Source: Psychrobacter sp. I-STPA6b
GTDB lineage: Bacteria; Pseudomonadota; Gammaproteobacteria; Pseudomonadales; Moraxellaceae
Length of the DNA stretch: 64,000 nt
Reading direction: 5' to 3'
NCBI RefSeq assembly: GCF_020662265.1
Contig: NZ_VEWM01000122.1
Span: forward strand, 1 to 64,000
In this document: one piece after another, positions 20,126 to 29,955 of the stretch
Layout: every line of letters starts with the position of its first letter
Numbering within the stretch: the stretch's first letter is position 1
Program-made: the position numbers and the translations under genes
Notes under the pieces: model-generated
Database searches by the model: none
What the model was told of the DNA's origin: nothing
Seen by the model: the letters and a program-made list of their open reading frames with translations, nothing else

Positions 20126-20800
20126 ATGAATGATAATATCTCTGGCTGGAATGACTGGTCATCAGCGTTTGCTGATTGGACAGATATTAGTATTAGTGAG
20201 TTACATGGTTTGATGACAGGTATTATGACAGTTTGTCATGCGCCTGATATGGCAGGTTGGCAGGCTTTATTTTCGGAGTTAAGTCTATCTGAGCCAGATG
20301 AGTCAGCATTAACGCTATTAACTGAGGAGGCAGAAGATACTTCTTTTCAGCTGAAAGATAAAGATGATGCTTATGCGTATACCCCTCTTGTACCTGATGA
20401 TGAGCATGATTTGTATGAACGGGTTTTGGCACTGAAAAACTGGTCAAGTGGTTTTATGACAGGGTTTGGTATGACCAGCAGTACATTAAGTAGTGAAGAA
20501 AATGAGATGCTGGCGGATTTAAGTAAGATTGCTAGTATTCGCATTAATCCTGATGATGAGTTTGACGGTGGTGAAGAAGCTTATCTACATTTGTATGAGT
20601 TTGCTCGTATGATACCTGTGAGTTTAGCAACCCGTCAGCGTAAACATGTAAAAGAGTTGCCACTGATTGCAGGCTTACCTCTTGATGCCAAAACAGCAAC
20701 AGAAGTTGCACAGGAACGTGAACAGATGCGTGAGCAGGAGCGTGTGAATAAGCCGATTCCCCCTGTGGTTGATGCTATGAATAGTCATCGTCCTTCTTAG
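20126..20800 (+). CDS. UPF0149 (YgfB/YecA-like) protein
   Basis: A 224-residue acidic protein of the YgfB family, with the family pattern ISISELHGLMTGIMTVCHAPD near the N-terminus and LKNWSSGFMTGFG in the middle, then EEAYLHLYEFARMIPVSL. The C-terminal 40 residues (Glu/Arg/Gln-rich) are an extension. In E. coli and Pseudomonas this gene precedes pepP-ubiH and lies opposite zapA; here it retains the divergent zapA neighbour but argE follows. In P. aeruginosa YgfB modulates AlpA-dependent expression; a role here is unproven. Confidence 0.88.
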   Translation: MNDNISGWNDWSSAFADWTDISISELHGLMTGIMTVCHAPDMAGWQALFSELSLSEPDESALTLLTEEAEDTSFQLKDKDDAYAYTPLVPDDEHDLYERVLALKNWSSGFMTGFGMTSSTLSSEENEMLADLSKIASIRINPDDEFDGGEEAYLHLYEFARMIPVSLATRQRKHVKELPLIAGLPLDAKTATEVAQEREQMREQERVNKPIPPVVDAMNSHRPS

Positions 20801-20890
20801 TTCAGAGTTGATGTTTATATTTATATGAAGGCTATACAGTGACATGAGGGTTGATTGGGTATTTGCTCAGTCATTTATAAGGAGATATTG

Positions 20891-22096
20891 ATGAGTCTAA
20901 ATGTTGTGCACGACTTTCCACGTACAAGTGTCGCATGGCTTCAGCGTTTAATTGGGTTTGATACGGTGAGTAGTCGCTCAAATTTAGTCCTGATTGAGGA
21001 TGTGCAGGCATTTTGTCGTCATTTAGGACTACAGCCAGTATTGACCCATAATGAAGCTCAAACAAAAGCCAATTTGTTTGTCACTGTACCAGCAACTGCA
21101 AATGGTGAAGCAGAATATAGTGGTGGCGTTGTGCTGTCGGGACATACCGATGTTGTGCCAGTAGAAGGGCAGGTATGGTCATCAAACCCCTTTATTGCTG
21201 AGGTAAGAGACGGCAAATTATATGGGCGTGGTGCTTGTGATATGAAAGGCTTTATTGCTTGTGCATTGACTTTATTGCCACAGGCAGTGAAGTTAGCAGA
21301 CGATAAAAAGCTACAGAAGCCATTACACCTTGCATTATCCTTTGATGAAGAAGTGGGTTGTTTGGGTGCACCACTGATTTTGGATGATTTAGCGATGCGT
21401 GGCATTGTGCCTGAATATTGTATTGTTGGTGAGCCAAGTGAAATGCAAATGGTGGTGGCACATAAAGGCATTAGTGTTTATCGTTGCTCAGTACATGGTA
21501 AGTCGGTACATTCCTCGTTAACCCCACAAGGCGTCAATGCTATCAGTTATGCCAGTCGTTTGATTGGCTTTATTGATGAGTTGGCAAAGTCACTTAGTGA
21601 GCGTGATGATTGTGACCACTATTTTGATGTGCCGTTTTCTACTTTATCAGTTGGTACGATACAGGGTGGTACAGCGACTAATATTGTGCCGAATTTGTGT
21701 GAATTTACCTTTGATTATCGTAACTTACCACACATGGGGCAAGATGCAATTGTTAAGCCAATTAAACAAAAAATTGCTCACTTAAATCAGCAAATGCAAG
21801 CGATTGACCCCAATACTGGCATTGAGTTGAGACAACTTGAAGATGTGCCTGCAATGACAGATGCACAAAGTGCAGAGTTGCAAAAGTTAGTGGCAGGATT
21901 GGTGCATGATGATGCGGTTAATAAAGTGGCGTATGCGACAGAGGCTGGGCAGTTTACTAATGCAGGTATTGCAACGGTCATCTGTGGTCCGGGAAGTATT
22001 GAGCAGGCACATAAGGCAGATGAGTTTGTGAGTCTTGAGCAGTTGCAACGATGTGATGAGTTTTTGAAGCAATTACTACTTACTATGCAGTATTAA
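20891..22096 (+). CDS. argE: Acetylornithine deacetylase
   Basis: Hydrolyses N2-acetyl-L-ornithine to ornithine in arginine biosynthesis. The 401-residue M20 metallopeptidase shows the metal-binding LSGHTDVVPVEGQ, GRGACDMKGFIA and the catalytic/metal FDEEVGCLGA, then VGEPSEMQMVVAHKG and a C-terminal His in IEQAHKADEFV. A perfect aaggag (20879-20884) six bases before the ATG at 20891 sets the start; an upstream TTG at 20855 is not credited. Convergent with kptA. Confidence 0.93.
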   Translation: MSLNVVHDFPRTSVAWLQRLIGFDTVSSRSNLVLIEDVQAFCRHLGLQPVLTHNEAQTKANLFVTVPATANGEAEYSGGVVLSGHTDVVPVEGQVWSSNPFIAEVRDGKLYGRGACDMKGFIACALTLLPQAVKLADDKKLQKPLHLALSFDEEVGCLGAPLILDDLAMRGIVPEYCIVGEPSEMQMVVAHKGISVYRCSVHGKSVHSSLTPQGVNAISYASRLIGFIDELAKSLSERDDCDHYFDVPFSTLSVGTIQGGTATNIVPNLCEFTFDYRNLPHMGQDAIVKPIKQKIAHLNQQMQAIDPNTGIELRQLEDVPAMTDAQSAELQKLVAGLVHDDAVNKVAYATEAGQFTNAGIATVICGPGSIEQAHKADEFVSLEQLQRCDEFLKQLLLTMQY

Positions 22097-22116
22097 GCTG
22101 GAAGATGTGTATCAGT

Positions 22117-22141
22117 TAGCATACTTTAAAAAAAATATGCT
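22117..22141. terminator. Weak hairpin between argE and kptA
   Basis: agcata and tatgct arms flank an A-rich loop (ctttaaaaaaaa) in the 55-base gap between the two convergent genes. The stem is short and lacks a clean T-run, so termination is uncertain. Confidence 0.3.
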
Positions 22142-22151
22142 ATTGCATTAA

Positions 22152-22709
22152 TCACAACACTTTAAAAAGTTTAGGTTCAACCTTTTCTACTAGCCATACG
22201 CCATTTTCTGCCTGATAAAAGGTGATGCCATCATCTGCCATTTGTTTGGCATCAATCTGTAAAATTACCACTTTGCCATAGCGTTGACCAACGTTATGGG
22301 CAGTGTCTTTGTCAGCCGATAAATGAACATATTGCCGAGATTTAGGTAATAATCCTTGTTGTAAAATAGGCTCTAAAAAGCGACTGGCAGTGCCATGATA
22401 TAAAATATCAGGGGGCTGTTTTGCGGTATAACTGCGTTGTACGGTACGTTTGGAGTGTCCCTGTACGGCTCGAATATATTGCTCATCATCGGATAGGGCA
22501 AAGCGTTGTTTATTATCATTGGCAACGATGGTTTTGATAATATCAATGCTAAGATGATGATTAAATTGGCGACTTTGATGGGTGTTATTGATAAGCTCAT
22601 TAATATTTGCCCAACCCTCACTGTCTAAGGTAATACCAATACTATCAGGATGATGACGCAGAATATAACTTAAGAATTTACTATAGTTGGTTAAGCTTTT
22701 TTGGTTCAT
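22152..22709 (-). CDS. kptA: RNA 2'-phosphotransferase (KptA/Tpt1)
   Basis: NAD-dependent enzyme that removes an internal 2'-phosphate from RNA, producing ADP-ribose 1'',2''-cyclic phosphate. The 185-residue protein has the N-terminal winged-helix SKFLSYILRHHPDSIGITLDSEGW, then LYHGTASRFLEPILQQGLLP and VHLSADKDTAHNVGQRYG, the NAD-binding HGT and HLS motifs with the family's Arg/His residues. The natural substrate in bacteria is unknown, since they lack the tRNA splicing that makes it in yeast. Between argE (convergent) and lon (same strand, separated by the lon terminator), so probably its own unit. Confidence 0.93.
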   Translation of the reverse strand: MNQKSLTNYSKFLSYILRHHPDSIGITLDSEGWANINELINNTHQSRQFNHHLSIDIIKTIVANDNKQRFALSDDEQYIRAVQGHSKRTVQRSYTAKQPPDILYHGTASRFLEPILQQGLLPKSRQYVHLSADKDTAHNVGQRYGKVVILQIDAKQMADDGITFYQAENGVWLVEKVEPKLFKVL

Positions 22710-22797
22710 AGTTTTTATGTTTGTCTACTCAATTAATTTTATTATAGCTTTTTAATAGCATTTGTATTTTAGCATTGTTGCTATCTTATATCATTAG

Positions 22798-22834
22798 ACA
22801 ATAAAAAATAGCCATCAAGTGGATTGATGGCTAT
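22798..22834 (-). terminator. Terminator of lon
   Basis: Perfect 11-bp stem atagccatcaa/ttgatggctat (22808-22818 with 22824-22834) with a 5-base loop; read on the minus strand it is followed by a run of T. It lies 69 bases past the lon stop codon. Confidence 0.92.
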
Positions 22835-22902
22835 CTTAATTTAAGTAAGTTATCTTAAGTCAGTTATCAAGCGTGATATTGCTTTTTATGACTTAATAAA
22901 CT

Positions 22903-25422
22903 TTAGCTACGCAGCGCTTTATCAGACTTAGTGGTATCCACTGCTACCTTACTTGGTTTGAGAGGCTTAGGCATACTGACCAGTGCCTCTTTTAATACCT
23001 CATCAATGGTAGCAACTGGTTGAATAATCAGACCTTCTTTGACATTATCTGGTATTTCAACCAAGTCACGCTCATTACTCTCAGGAATTAATACCCGTTT
23101 AATGCCACCACGGTGGGCTGCCAGAAGTTTCTCTTTTAGCCCACCAATACGTAGCACTTTGCCTCGTAAAGTAACTTCACCTGTCATGGCAATATCAGGG
23201 TGAATGGCGATGCCAGTCATTGCTGAGACCAAAGCAGTGGTCAAGGCGATACCCGCAGAAGGACCATCTTTTGGAGTGGCACCCTCTGGCATATGCACAT
23301 GCACGTCTGTATTTTTAAAGGTCTCATAGTCAATACCCAATGCTTGACCACGTGCGCGCACCACACTCATGGCGGCTCGGATAGACTCTTTCATCACATC
23401 GCCAAGTGAGCCAGTATAGACAAACTCACCTTTACCTTGCATAGTGACAGCTTCGATGGTTAGTAGCTCACCACCGACTTGTGTCCAAGCCAGTCCAGTA
23501 ATACGACCAACTTCTGGCTCTTTTTCTGCCAAACCAAAGTCGTATTTATGAACCCCGAGGTAGTCATCAATATTGTCCTCATTGACGACAGTAGTTTCGA
23601 TTTTAACTTTTTTCGATGGTTTTACACCGTAAGTTTCGACTGACTCTCGAACCACTTTACGGCAAATTTTATTGACTTCACGCTCGAGATTACGCACCCC
23701 AGCTTCACGAGTATAACGCTGGACGATACTGTGTAGGGCTTCTGGTACGATTTCAATCTCGTTCTCTTTTAGACCATTTTGCTTAATCGCTTTAGGTACT
23801 AAGTATTTTTGAGCGATATTAACTTTTTCATCTTCGGTATAACCGGGTAGACGAATGACTTCCATACGGTCAAGCAGGGCAGGTGGTATGTCCATGCTGT
23901 TTGCCGTACAGATAAACATGACTTGTGATAAGTCCAAGTCCATATCTAGGTAATGGTCGTTAAAACTATTATTCTGTGATGGATCAAGTACTTCTAGCAA
24001 AGCAGAAGCTGGGTCACCACGGAAGTCTTGTGCCATTTTATCGATTTCATCAAGCAAAAAGAGCGGGTTTTTGACTTCAACTTTTGCCAAAGACTGTACG
24101 ATTTTACCCGGCATAGCACCGATATAAGTACGGCGATGCCCACGAATTTCTGCTTCATCACGTACACCACCCAGCGCCATACGTACAAATTTACGTCCGG
24201 TAGCACGGGCAATGGATTCACCCAATGAGGTTTTACCCACACCCGGGGGACCAACCAAGCATAAAATCGGACCTCGTAGCTTTTTCACTCGAGATTGTAC
24301 CGCTAAGTATTCCAAAATGCGGTCTTTGACGTCTTTTAGCCCATAGTGGTCTTCATCAAGTACGGTTTTAGCTTTGTCTAGCTTAATCGAAACTTTGCTG
24401 GTAGTGTTCCATGGGGTATCTAATATCCACTCGATATAGTTACGTACCACAGAAGATTCTGAGGAAGCAGGTGGCATCATGCGTAGCTTTTTAAATTCTT
24501 GCTCGGCTTTTTTACGTACGTCATCTGGTAAATCTGCCTCTTTAAGGCGTTGCTCTAGCTCGCTAATGTCATCATCTGCATCAAATGCACCATCATTTAA
24601 ATCAGACAGCTCATTTTTGATGGCTTTCATTTTCTCATTTAAGAAATATTCACGCTGATTGTTTTCCATTTGCTGACGCACAGCATCTTGGATTTCTTGC
24701 TCAATAGATTGTTCAGCACTTTGTTTTACCAAGTATTCTGTGAGGGTGTTGATATGAGCGGGTATATCATCCACTTCTAAAAACTGCTGTTTGACTTCCA
24801 AGTCCATAGAGACGCGGGTGGAGATAAAATATAACAGCTCAAGTAGGTCTTCGATACGCTCAGCAACACGGGTTAGCTCACGAGAGTTGCGTAGTCGTGC
24901 ATCCGCATAGGTGGCAAATAGACTGATCAATGTTTTTAGTGCATTGGTCTGCTGTGCCTCATCTAAAGGCATGCTCATATCTGCACGGCTAAAATCTGCG
25001 GTTAATAGCTCTTCATGATTATGAACTTGATCAAGATGAGCGCGGTATTCACCTTCAATAAGTACTTTGATACAACCATCATCACTATCATGAGGCATGG
25101 TGCTGACAATGCGACAAATTGTCCCGTATTGATATAAATTCTCTTGGTCGATGTCTTCTGTTAAAGAGTCTTTTTGGGCAACAACCAGTACCCGATCGTT
25201 GTACTCTGCTTGTGCCAGTTCAACGGCTTTAACGGAAGGAGTACGTCCAACAAATAGGGCAATTTGCATATGTGGATAGACGACCACATCACGCAGTGCT
25301 AACAATGGTAGGTGCGTTGGGTCTTTTTCATCATTTTGAGTGCTTATTGCATCAGTATCGATATTAATATCAATGTCCATATTATCTATATCTACTGGAG
25401 TTACGGTGTCAGATTTACTCAT
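22903..25422 (-). CDS. lon: ATP-dependent Lon protease
   Basis: Cytoplasmic serine protease for misfolded and regulatory proteins. The product (839 residues from the preferred ATG at 25422) has the N-terminal substrate domain (HLPLLALRDVVVYPHMQIALFVGR), coiled coil, AAA+ module with Walker A GPPGVGKTSLGESIA (about residue 390) and Walker B PLFLLDEIDKM, and the Ser-Lys dyad in PKDGPSAGIALTTAL (Ser about 720) and GGLKEKLLAAHRGG (Lys about 760). The start is set by aggaaa seven bases upstream; a longer frame to 25467 is possible. About 55 residues longer than E. coli Lon, mostly in acidic N-terminal and C-terminal tails. Confidence 0.97.
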   Translation of the reverse strand: MSKSDTVTPVDIDNMDIDINIDTDAISTQNDEKDPTHLPLLALRDVVVYPHMQIALFVGRTPSVKAVELAQAEYNDRVLVVAQKDSLTEDIDQENLYQYGTICRIVSTMPHDSDDGCIKVLIEGEYRAHLDQVHNHEELLTADFSRADMSMPLDEAQQTNALKTLISLFATYADARLRNSRELTRVAERIEDLLELLYFISTRVSMDLEVKQQFLEVDDIPAHINTLTEYLVKQSAEQSIEQEIQDAVRQQMENNQREYFLNEKMKAIKNELSDLNDGAFDADDDISELEQRLKEADLPDDVRKKAEQEFKKLRMMPPASSESSVVRNYIEWILDTPWNTTSKVSIKLDKAKTVLDEDHYGLKDVKDRILEYLAVQSRVKKLRGPILCLVGPPGVGKTSLGESIARATGRKFVRMALGGVRDEAEIRGHRRTYIGAMPGKIVQSLAKVEVKNPLFLLDEIDKMAQDFRGDPASALLEVLDPSQNNSFNDHYLDMDLDLSQVMFICTANSMDIPPALLDRMEVIRLPGYTEDEKVNIAQKYLVPKAIKQNGLKENEIEIVPEALHSIVQRYTREAGVRNLEREVNKICRKVVRESVETYGVKPSKKVKIETTVVNEDNIDDYLGVHKYDFGLAEKEPEVGRITGLAWTQVGGELLTIEAVTMQGKGEFVYTGSLGDVMKESIRAAMSVVRARGQALGIDYETFKNTDVHVHMPEGATPKDGPSAGIALTTALVSAMTGIAIHPDIAMTGEVTLRGKVLRIGGLKEKLLAAHRGGIKRVLIPESNERDLVEIPDNVKEGLIIQPVATIDEVLKEALVSMPKPLKPSKVAVDTTKSDKALRS

Positions 25423-25752
25423 ATAATTTTTCCTCATTAAAACTAAACCCCCAGTCAACATAGACATAGAGTAGATAAGGCTGGGAGCTGAGTTTATGGT
25501 GTCTATCCTTGTAAATGGTGTTTGATTATAAAATTACAAGACAATGAACGGAGAAGTTAGGCGAAATACATTAAAAAATCAGGTAATATATACAGTTTGT
25601 TTTCAGTATGATTGCTAAGTGTAAAAATGATTATATAACTATTTTTACAGTGTCATTGTATTTTACACAACAATTAATTTTAGTTGAGTAGCAATGTGGT
25701 TGAAATTTATTAACTTTTTTAGATAACTTGCAAGAGAAATAGGGCAAAAGTG

Positions 25753-27123
25753 ATGATAAATGCAGTATTACTGGCAGTCGTAGTGATGTTAGGGCTATCT
25801 TTGGCTCGAGTACATGTGGTGTTAAGTCTACTGATTGGGGCTGTGGTTGGTGGTTTGGTCGGCGGTCTGGGCTTAGAGGCAACTTTAACCTCTTTTCAAG
25901 ATGGCATTAAAAATGGGGCAGAAATTGCTCTATCTTATGCATTGCTTGGTGCATTTGCAGTGGCGATTGCTCATTCTGGCTTACCACAGTCATTAGCCAA
26001 TGGCGTGATTAATCGTATGAATGGGCAGGCAGGGCAAGGCTCTCAAGGCATCTCGGTGAAGTGGTTATTGTTTGCAGGATTGGTATTAATGAGCTGTTTT
26101 AGTCAAAATATCATTCCTATTCACATTGCTTTTATTCCACTGATTGTACCGCCATTATTATTGGTATTTAACCGTTTGCAAGTGGATAGACGCTTGCTGG
26201 CATGTTTGATGACCTTTGGTTTGGTCAATACTTATATGTTCCTGCCGTATGGGTTTGGGGATATTTACCTTAACCAAATCATGCTAAAAAATGTCGCTGA
26301 TTCTGGGCTTGATATTGCTAATATTTCAGTAATAAAAGCGATGGCAATTCCTGCTTTGGGCATGGTGTGTGGCTTATTAATCGCCGTATTTATTAGCTAT
26401 CGTAAGCCCCGCCAATATAAAAATATTGACATTGATCAGCAAGCCCAAGATGAGCTGATTGCCAGTGATAGCTTGAGCCAAACGGCAAATAATGCCCAGC
26501 CACAAAGTAAAATGAAAACATTGGTTGCGTTGGGTGCGATTATCACTGCTTTTGTAGTACAGTTATATACCGATTCGTTGTTGTTAGGCTCACTATTTGG
26601 GTTTGGTGTGTTTATGGCGACTGGCGTGGTGAAGTGGCGTGAGGCAGATAGCGTATTTAATGAAGGCATCAAACTAATGGCGATGATTGGCTTTATTATG
26701 ATTACTGCTCAAGGTTTTGCTGAAGTGATGAAAGCCACTGACCAAATTCAGCCATTGGTAGATGGGGCAGCAGCTATGTTTGCAGGCTCAAAAGCGATGG
26801 CTGCTTTGGTGATGCTATTAATCGGCTTGGTGGTGACTATGGGGATTGGCTCGTCATTTTCTACCATTCCGATTATTGCCGCTATTTATGTGCCATTGTG
26901 TATTTCTCTTGGCTTTTCACCACTGGCAACAGTTGCGATTATTGGTACAGCAGGGGCATTAGGTGATGCAGGCTCACCAGCTTCAGATTCAACCTTAGGG
27001 CCTACATCTGGTTTGGCAGTTGATGGTCAACATGACCATATCAAAGATACCGTGATTCCGACCTTTATCCACTATAATATTCCACTGCTGATTTTTGGTT
27101 GGATAGCAGCGATGGTGCTGTAG
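25753..27123 (+). CDS. Na+/H+ antiporter family membrane protein
   Basis: Predicted secondary transporter of 456 residues with about 11 hydrophobic segments. The N-terminus (MINAVLLAVVVMLGLSLARVHVVLSLLIGAVVGG, here described by pattern) fits the Na_H_antiport_2 N-terminal domain, and the later GIGSSFSTIPIIAAIYVPLC plus GDAGSPASDSTLGPTSGLA fits the NhaC-type antiporter core. A GTG codon immediately precedes the chosen ATG at 25753. It stands between the divergent lon and its own terminator. The transported ion pair is family inference; amino acid transport has also been proposed for relatives. Confidence 0.82.
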   Translation: MINAVLLAVVVMLGLSLARVHVVLSLLIGAVVGGLVGGLGLEATLTSFQDGIKNGAEIALSYALLGAFAVAIAHSGLPQSLANGVINRMNGQAGQGSQGISVKWLLFAGLVLMSCFSQNIIPIHIAFIPLIVPPLLLVFNRLQVDRRLLACLMTFGLVNTYMFLPYGFGDIYLNQIMLKNVADSGLDIANISVIKAMAIPALGMVCGLLIAVFISYRKPRQYKNIDIDQQAQDELIASDSLSQTANNAQPQSKMKTLVALGAIITAFVVQLYTDSLLLGSLFGFGVFMATGVVKWREADSVFNEGIKLMAMIGFIMITAQGFAEVMKATDQIQPLVDGAAAMFAGSKAMAALVMLLIGLVVTMGIGSSFSTIPIIAAIYVPLCISLGFSPLATVAIIGTAGALGDAGSPASDSTLGPTSGLAVDGQHDHIKDTVIPTFIHYNIPLLIFGWIAAMVL

Positions 27124-27177
27124 TTTAGGTTTTGTTGAAGTATTAAAGTTTTTAGCGTTTGTTATGGTGATTGTCAT

Positions 27178-27210
27178 GAGCATATTGAATGATTCGATAT
27201 GCTCTTTTTT
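27178..27210 (+). terminator. Terminator of the antiporter gene
   Basis: Perfect 8-bp stem gagcatat/atatgctc (27178-27185 with 27197-27204), 11-base loop, then six T. It lies 55 bases past the stop codon. Confidence 0.92.
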
Positions 27211-27221
27211 ATTTTCATTTT

Positions 27222-27425
27222 TCAGGGGAGACGATGATAGATAAAGACCAAAAGTTTATAAAATATGGTAAAAATAGCAACAATAAGTAGGATAGCAACC
27301 CATGCCAGTTGCCAAAGAATAAAAGTACTAATCGGTGGTGGTGCATGTATGCTAAATATACTGACTAAATAAAGATAACTAATAGCAATAATTAGCAACG
27401 GTAATAGTTTCCATGTATTTATCAA
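27222..27425 (-). CDS. Small two-helix membrane protein, possibly coupled to the cyclo-ligase gene
   Basis: Open frame of 67 codons whose product has two strongly hydrophobic segments (LLPLLIIAISYLYLVSIF and LWQLAWVAILLIVAIFTIFY) separated by a proline-rich turn. The likely start is a TTG that overlaps the upstream stop codon as TTGA, with an aaggtgg just before it; a GTG six bases earlier is an alternative. It resembles no family I recognise. Hydrophobic composition on the correct strand directly after a gene argues for reality, but the non-ATG start keeps confidence low. Confidence 0.4.
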   Translation of the reverse strand: MINTWKLLPLLIIAISYLYLVSIFSIHAPPPISTFILWQLAWVAILLIVAIFTIFYKLLVFIYHRLP

Positions 27426-28072
27426 AACCACCTTATGCCACTGGGTGTTATTAGCCCATCTAATGGCACATCCCACGGCTGGCGTGCTAGCTTTTCTACC
27501 ACCTGAAAATCATAACACCAGCCAATTTTTAATGGTTTTTTTAAGCCCAATCTGTAAGTATCAGCAAGTGTTGTATCATAGTAGCCACCACCCATACCCA
27601 TACGATTGCCTTGCTTATCAGCCACTACCAAAGGACAAAAAATCACATCTAATTGCTTTGCCCAAATCAGCTTGCGACTATAAATTTGTGGCATACCCAG
27701 TGAATGTGGATAAGTCGCTAAATTACATAATTTATGCCGATGAATGGGAGCAAATCGCATACGCTTATCATGGTTGTTTCGTGTGTTTCCGAATGTACCG
27801 ACAACGGGTAAATAAGCTTGATAGCCTAAGTGGTAGCACCAATCCAAAATTACTTGTGTGGGCAACTCACCAAAATTATCATAATAAACTGCCACTTTTG
27901 CTTTTTTGGGTAAACGTGGGTGCAATGTAGGTAGATATAAACTGGCAAGTTTCGCAAAGTGTTGGCGTTGTTGCTGGCTTAACTGACGGCGGTGTTGGGT
28001 AAACATTCGCCGTGGCGGATTACTGAGTTTACTGGTCGCGTCATCTTTTGTGGGAGATAAAAAGCTTTGCAT
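27422..28072 (-). CDS. ygfA: 5-formyltetrahydrofolate cyclo-ligase
   Basis: Converts 5-formyl-THF to 5,10-methenyl-THF with ATP. The 216-residue protein has the basic N-terminal block RRQLSQQQRQHFAKLASLYL, KVAVYYDNFGELPTQVIL, and the diagnostic GNRMGMGGGYYDTTLA loop that binds ATP and substrate. In many gammaproteobacteria this gene follows zapA and 6S RNA; here it is separate, divergent from fumC. N-terminal extension of about 20 residues compared with E. coli. Confidence 0.93.
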   Translation of the reverse strand: MQSFLSPTKDDATSKLSNPPRRMFTQHRRQLSQQQRQHFAKLASLYLPTLHPRLPKKAKVAVYYDNFGELPTQVILDWCYHLGYQAYLPVVGTFGNTRNNHDKRMRFAPIHRHKLCNLATYPHSLGMPQIYSRKLIWAKQLDVIFCPLVVADKQGNRMGMGGGYYDTTLADTYRLGLKKPLKIGWCYDFQVVEKLARQPWDVPLDGLITPSGIRWF

Positions 28073-28182
28073 AGTATCCTTGATGATTGTATAAAATATA
28101 AGTTATCGTGGGATATTTAAAATAGTTTATTGATACGCCTAGAAACACTCTATTAAAGAAAAAAATATAGAGTCATGCTATC

Positions 28183-28197
28183 ATAAAACGGTTTTAT
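28183..28197. promoter_or_regulatory. Palindrome upstream of fumC, possible operator
   Basis: ataaaac-g-gttttat, a perfect 7+1+7 palindrome, lies 94 bases before the fumC start in the divergent fumC/cyclo-ligase gap. It may be an operator; no regulator can be named from the sequence. Confidence 0.3.
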
Positions 28198-28290
28198 TAC
28201 CGTATTCGAGGAGTAGATAAAATATTCCTTAAAATACAACAAGCTGTTTAATGTTTAATAAAAGTTACATCCAAACAATAAGGAGACATA

Positions 28291-29679
28291 ATGTCGACTC
28301 GTACCGAAAAAGATACCATGGGTAATGTGGAAGTTCCTAGCGATGCTTATTGGGGTGCACAAACCCAGCGTAGCCGTGAAAACTTTAAAATTGGTGGTGA
28401 AACCTTACCACGCCCAATGATTGAGGCAATGGCACTGGTTAAAAAAGCGGCTGCCATTACCAATGCTAGTCTAGGTCGTATTGAAGAGAGCCAACGTGAC
28501 CTTATCGTACAAGCTGCTGATGAAGTGATTAATGGCGGTTTGACTGACCAATTCCCCTTAGTAGTATGGCAAACTGGCTCAGGCACACAGTCTAATATGA
28601 ATATGAACGAAGTGCTTGCTAATCGTGCCAACGAAATCGCTGGCAATGAGCGTGGCACATACAAGCCCATTCACCCAAATGACCATGTAAACCACGCTCA
28701 GTCAACTAACGACAGCTTTCCAACGGCTATTCGTGTTGCGGCTGCTCGCCAAATTAACAGCCTACTTATCCCTGCGGTCAAAGCTTTGCGTGATACTTTA
28801 GACAAAAAAGCTAAAGAATTTGACAGCATTGTTAAAATTGGACGTACTCACTTACAAGACGCTACGCCACTGACTTTGGGTCAAGAGTTTAGCGGTTATG
28901 TCAGCCAACTTGACCATGCTTTAACCCGTATTGATAATGCCTTACAAGGTTTGTATGAGCTACCTTTAGGTGGTACAGCAGTCGGTACAGGGCTAAACTC
29001 GCACCCTGAGTATGCCGTCAAAGCTGCTGAGCAGTTATCAACATTGACTGGCTTGCCATTTGTTACTGCCCCAAATAAATTTGAAGCATTGGCAGCACGT
29101 GATGCTGAAGTATTTGCCTCTGGTGCATTAAAAACTTTAGCCGCTAGCTTAAACAAAATTGCTAATGATATCCGCTGGCTAGCTTCTGGTCCTCGCTGCG
29201 GTATTGGTGAGATTAAAATCCCAGAAAATGAACCGGGTTCGTCTATCATGCCGGGTAAAGTGAACCCAACACAGTCTGAAGCAATGACCATGGTTGTTGC
29301 GCAAGTGATGGGTAATGACACCACTATTAGTGTGGCAGGTGCCTCAGGTAACTTTGAGCTAAACGTCTTTAAGCCAGTGATTGCCTATAACTTATTGCAA
29401 TCTATCAAGTTACTCGGTGATGCGTGTAACAGCTTTAATGATAACTGTGCAGTGGGTATCGAGCCTGTCAAAGAAAAAATCGACCACTACCTACACAACT
29501 CATTGATGTTAGTAACTGCACTTAACCGTCATGTGGGCTATGAAAATGCGGCGAAAATCGCCAAAACAGCCTATAAAGAGGACAAAACGCTTAAACAAGT
29601 TGCGGTTGAGCTTGGTTTAATGACTGAAGCTGAGTTTGATGAATGGGTAACTCCAGAAGATATGGTGAACCCTAAATAA
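28291..29679 (+). CDS. fumC: Class II fumarate hydratase
   Basis: Iron-independent fumarase interconverting fumarate and malate in the TCA cycle. The 462-residue product shows the N-terminal [35 protein letters not shown], the [15 protein letters not shown] region and the superfamily signature [15 protein letters not shown] (about residues 315-329). Start ATG has aaggaga 7 bases upstream. Monocistronic with its own terminator. Leucine codons are mixed here, unlike tuf. Confidence 0.98.
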   Translation: MSTRTEKDTMGNVEVPSDAYWGAQTQRSRENFKIGGETLPRPMIEAMALVKKAAAITNASLGRIEESQRDLIVQAADEVINGGLTDQFPLVVWQTGSGTQSNMNMNEVLANRANEIAGNERGTYKPIHPNDHVNHAQSTNDSFPTAIRVAAARQINSLLIPAVKALRDTLDKKAKEFDSIVKIGRTHLQDATPLTLGQEFSGYVSQLDHALTRIDNALQGLYELPLGGTAVGTGLNSHPEYAVKAAEQLSTLTGLPFVTAPNKFEALAARDAEVFASGALKTLAASLNKIANDIRWLASGPRCGIGEIKIPENEPGSSIMPGKVNPTQSEAMTMVVAQVMGNDTTISVAGASGNFELNVFKPVIAYNLLQSIKLLGDACNSFNDNCAVGIEPVKEKIDHYLHNSLMLVTALNRHVGYENAAKIAKTAYKEDKTLKQVAVELGLMTEAEFDEWVTPEDMVNPK

Positions 29680-29755
29680 CTAACTAGTAATTAACTAATA
29701 AGTTATGTTGTAAAAATATGACAGCATACAAACTTTGTTGATACTCTAAAAAACT

Positions 29756-29785
29756 AAAAAGCCCTGATAAATGCAGGGCTTTTTA
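29756..29785 (+). terminator. Terminator of fumC
   Basis: aaaaagccctg/cagggcttttt stem with a 7-base loop and T-rich tail, about 77 bases past the fumC stop. Confidence 0.93.
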
Positions 29786-29955
29786 TTAACTTGGTTTTTT
29801 ATTTATTTAAAACTATAGTCAAAGAATGATTAAACCGCTATGGTGTTAACTGTGTTTATTGTATAAATATACCATCTGTATTTGGTCACCTTATATCTGT
29901 TTTACTACTTTTTGACTATAGCTTTAAAAATCGATATGAAATGAAAGGATTTACA

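Noticed and set aside
27445-27930. 161-residue plus-strand frame opposite the cyclo-ligase gene
   Set aside because: The opposite strand carries the clear GMGGGYYD cyclo-ligase; this is its shadow.
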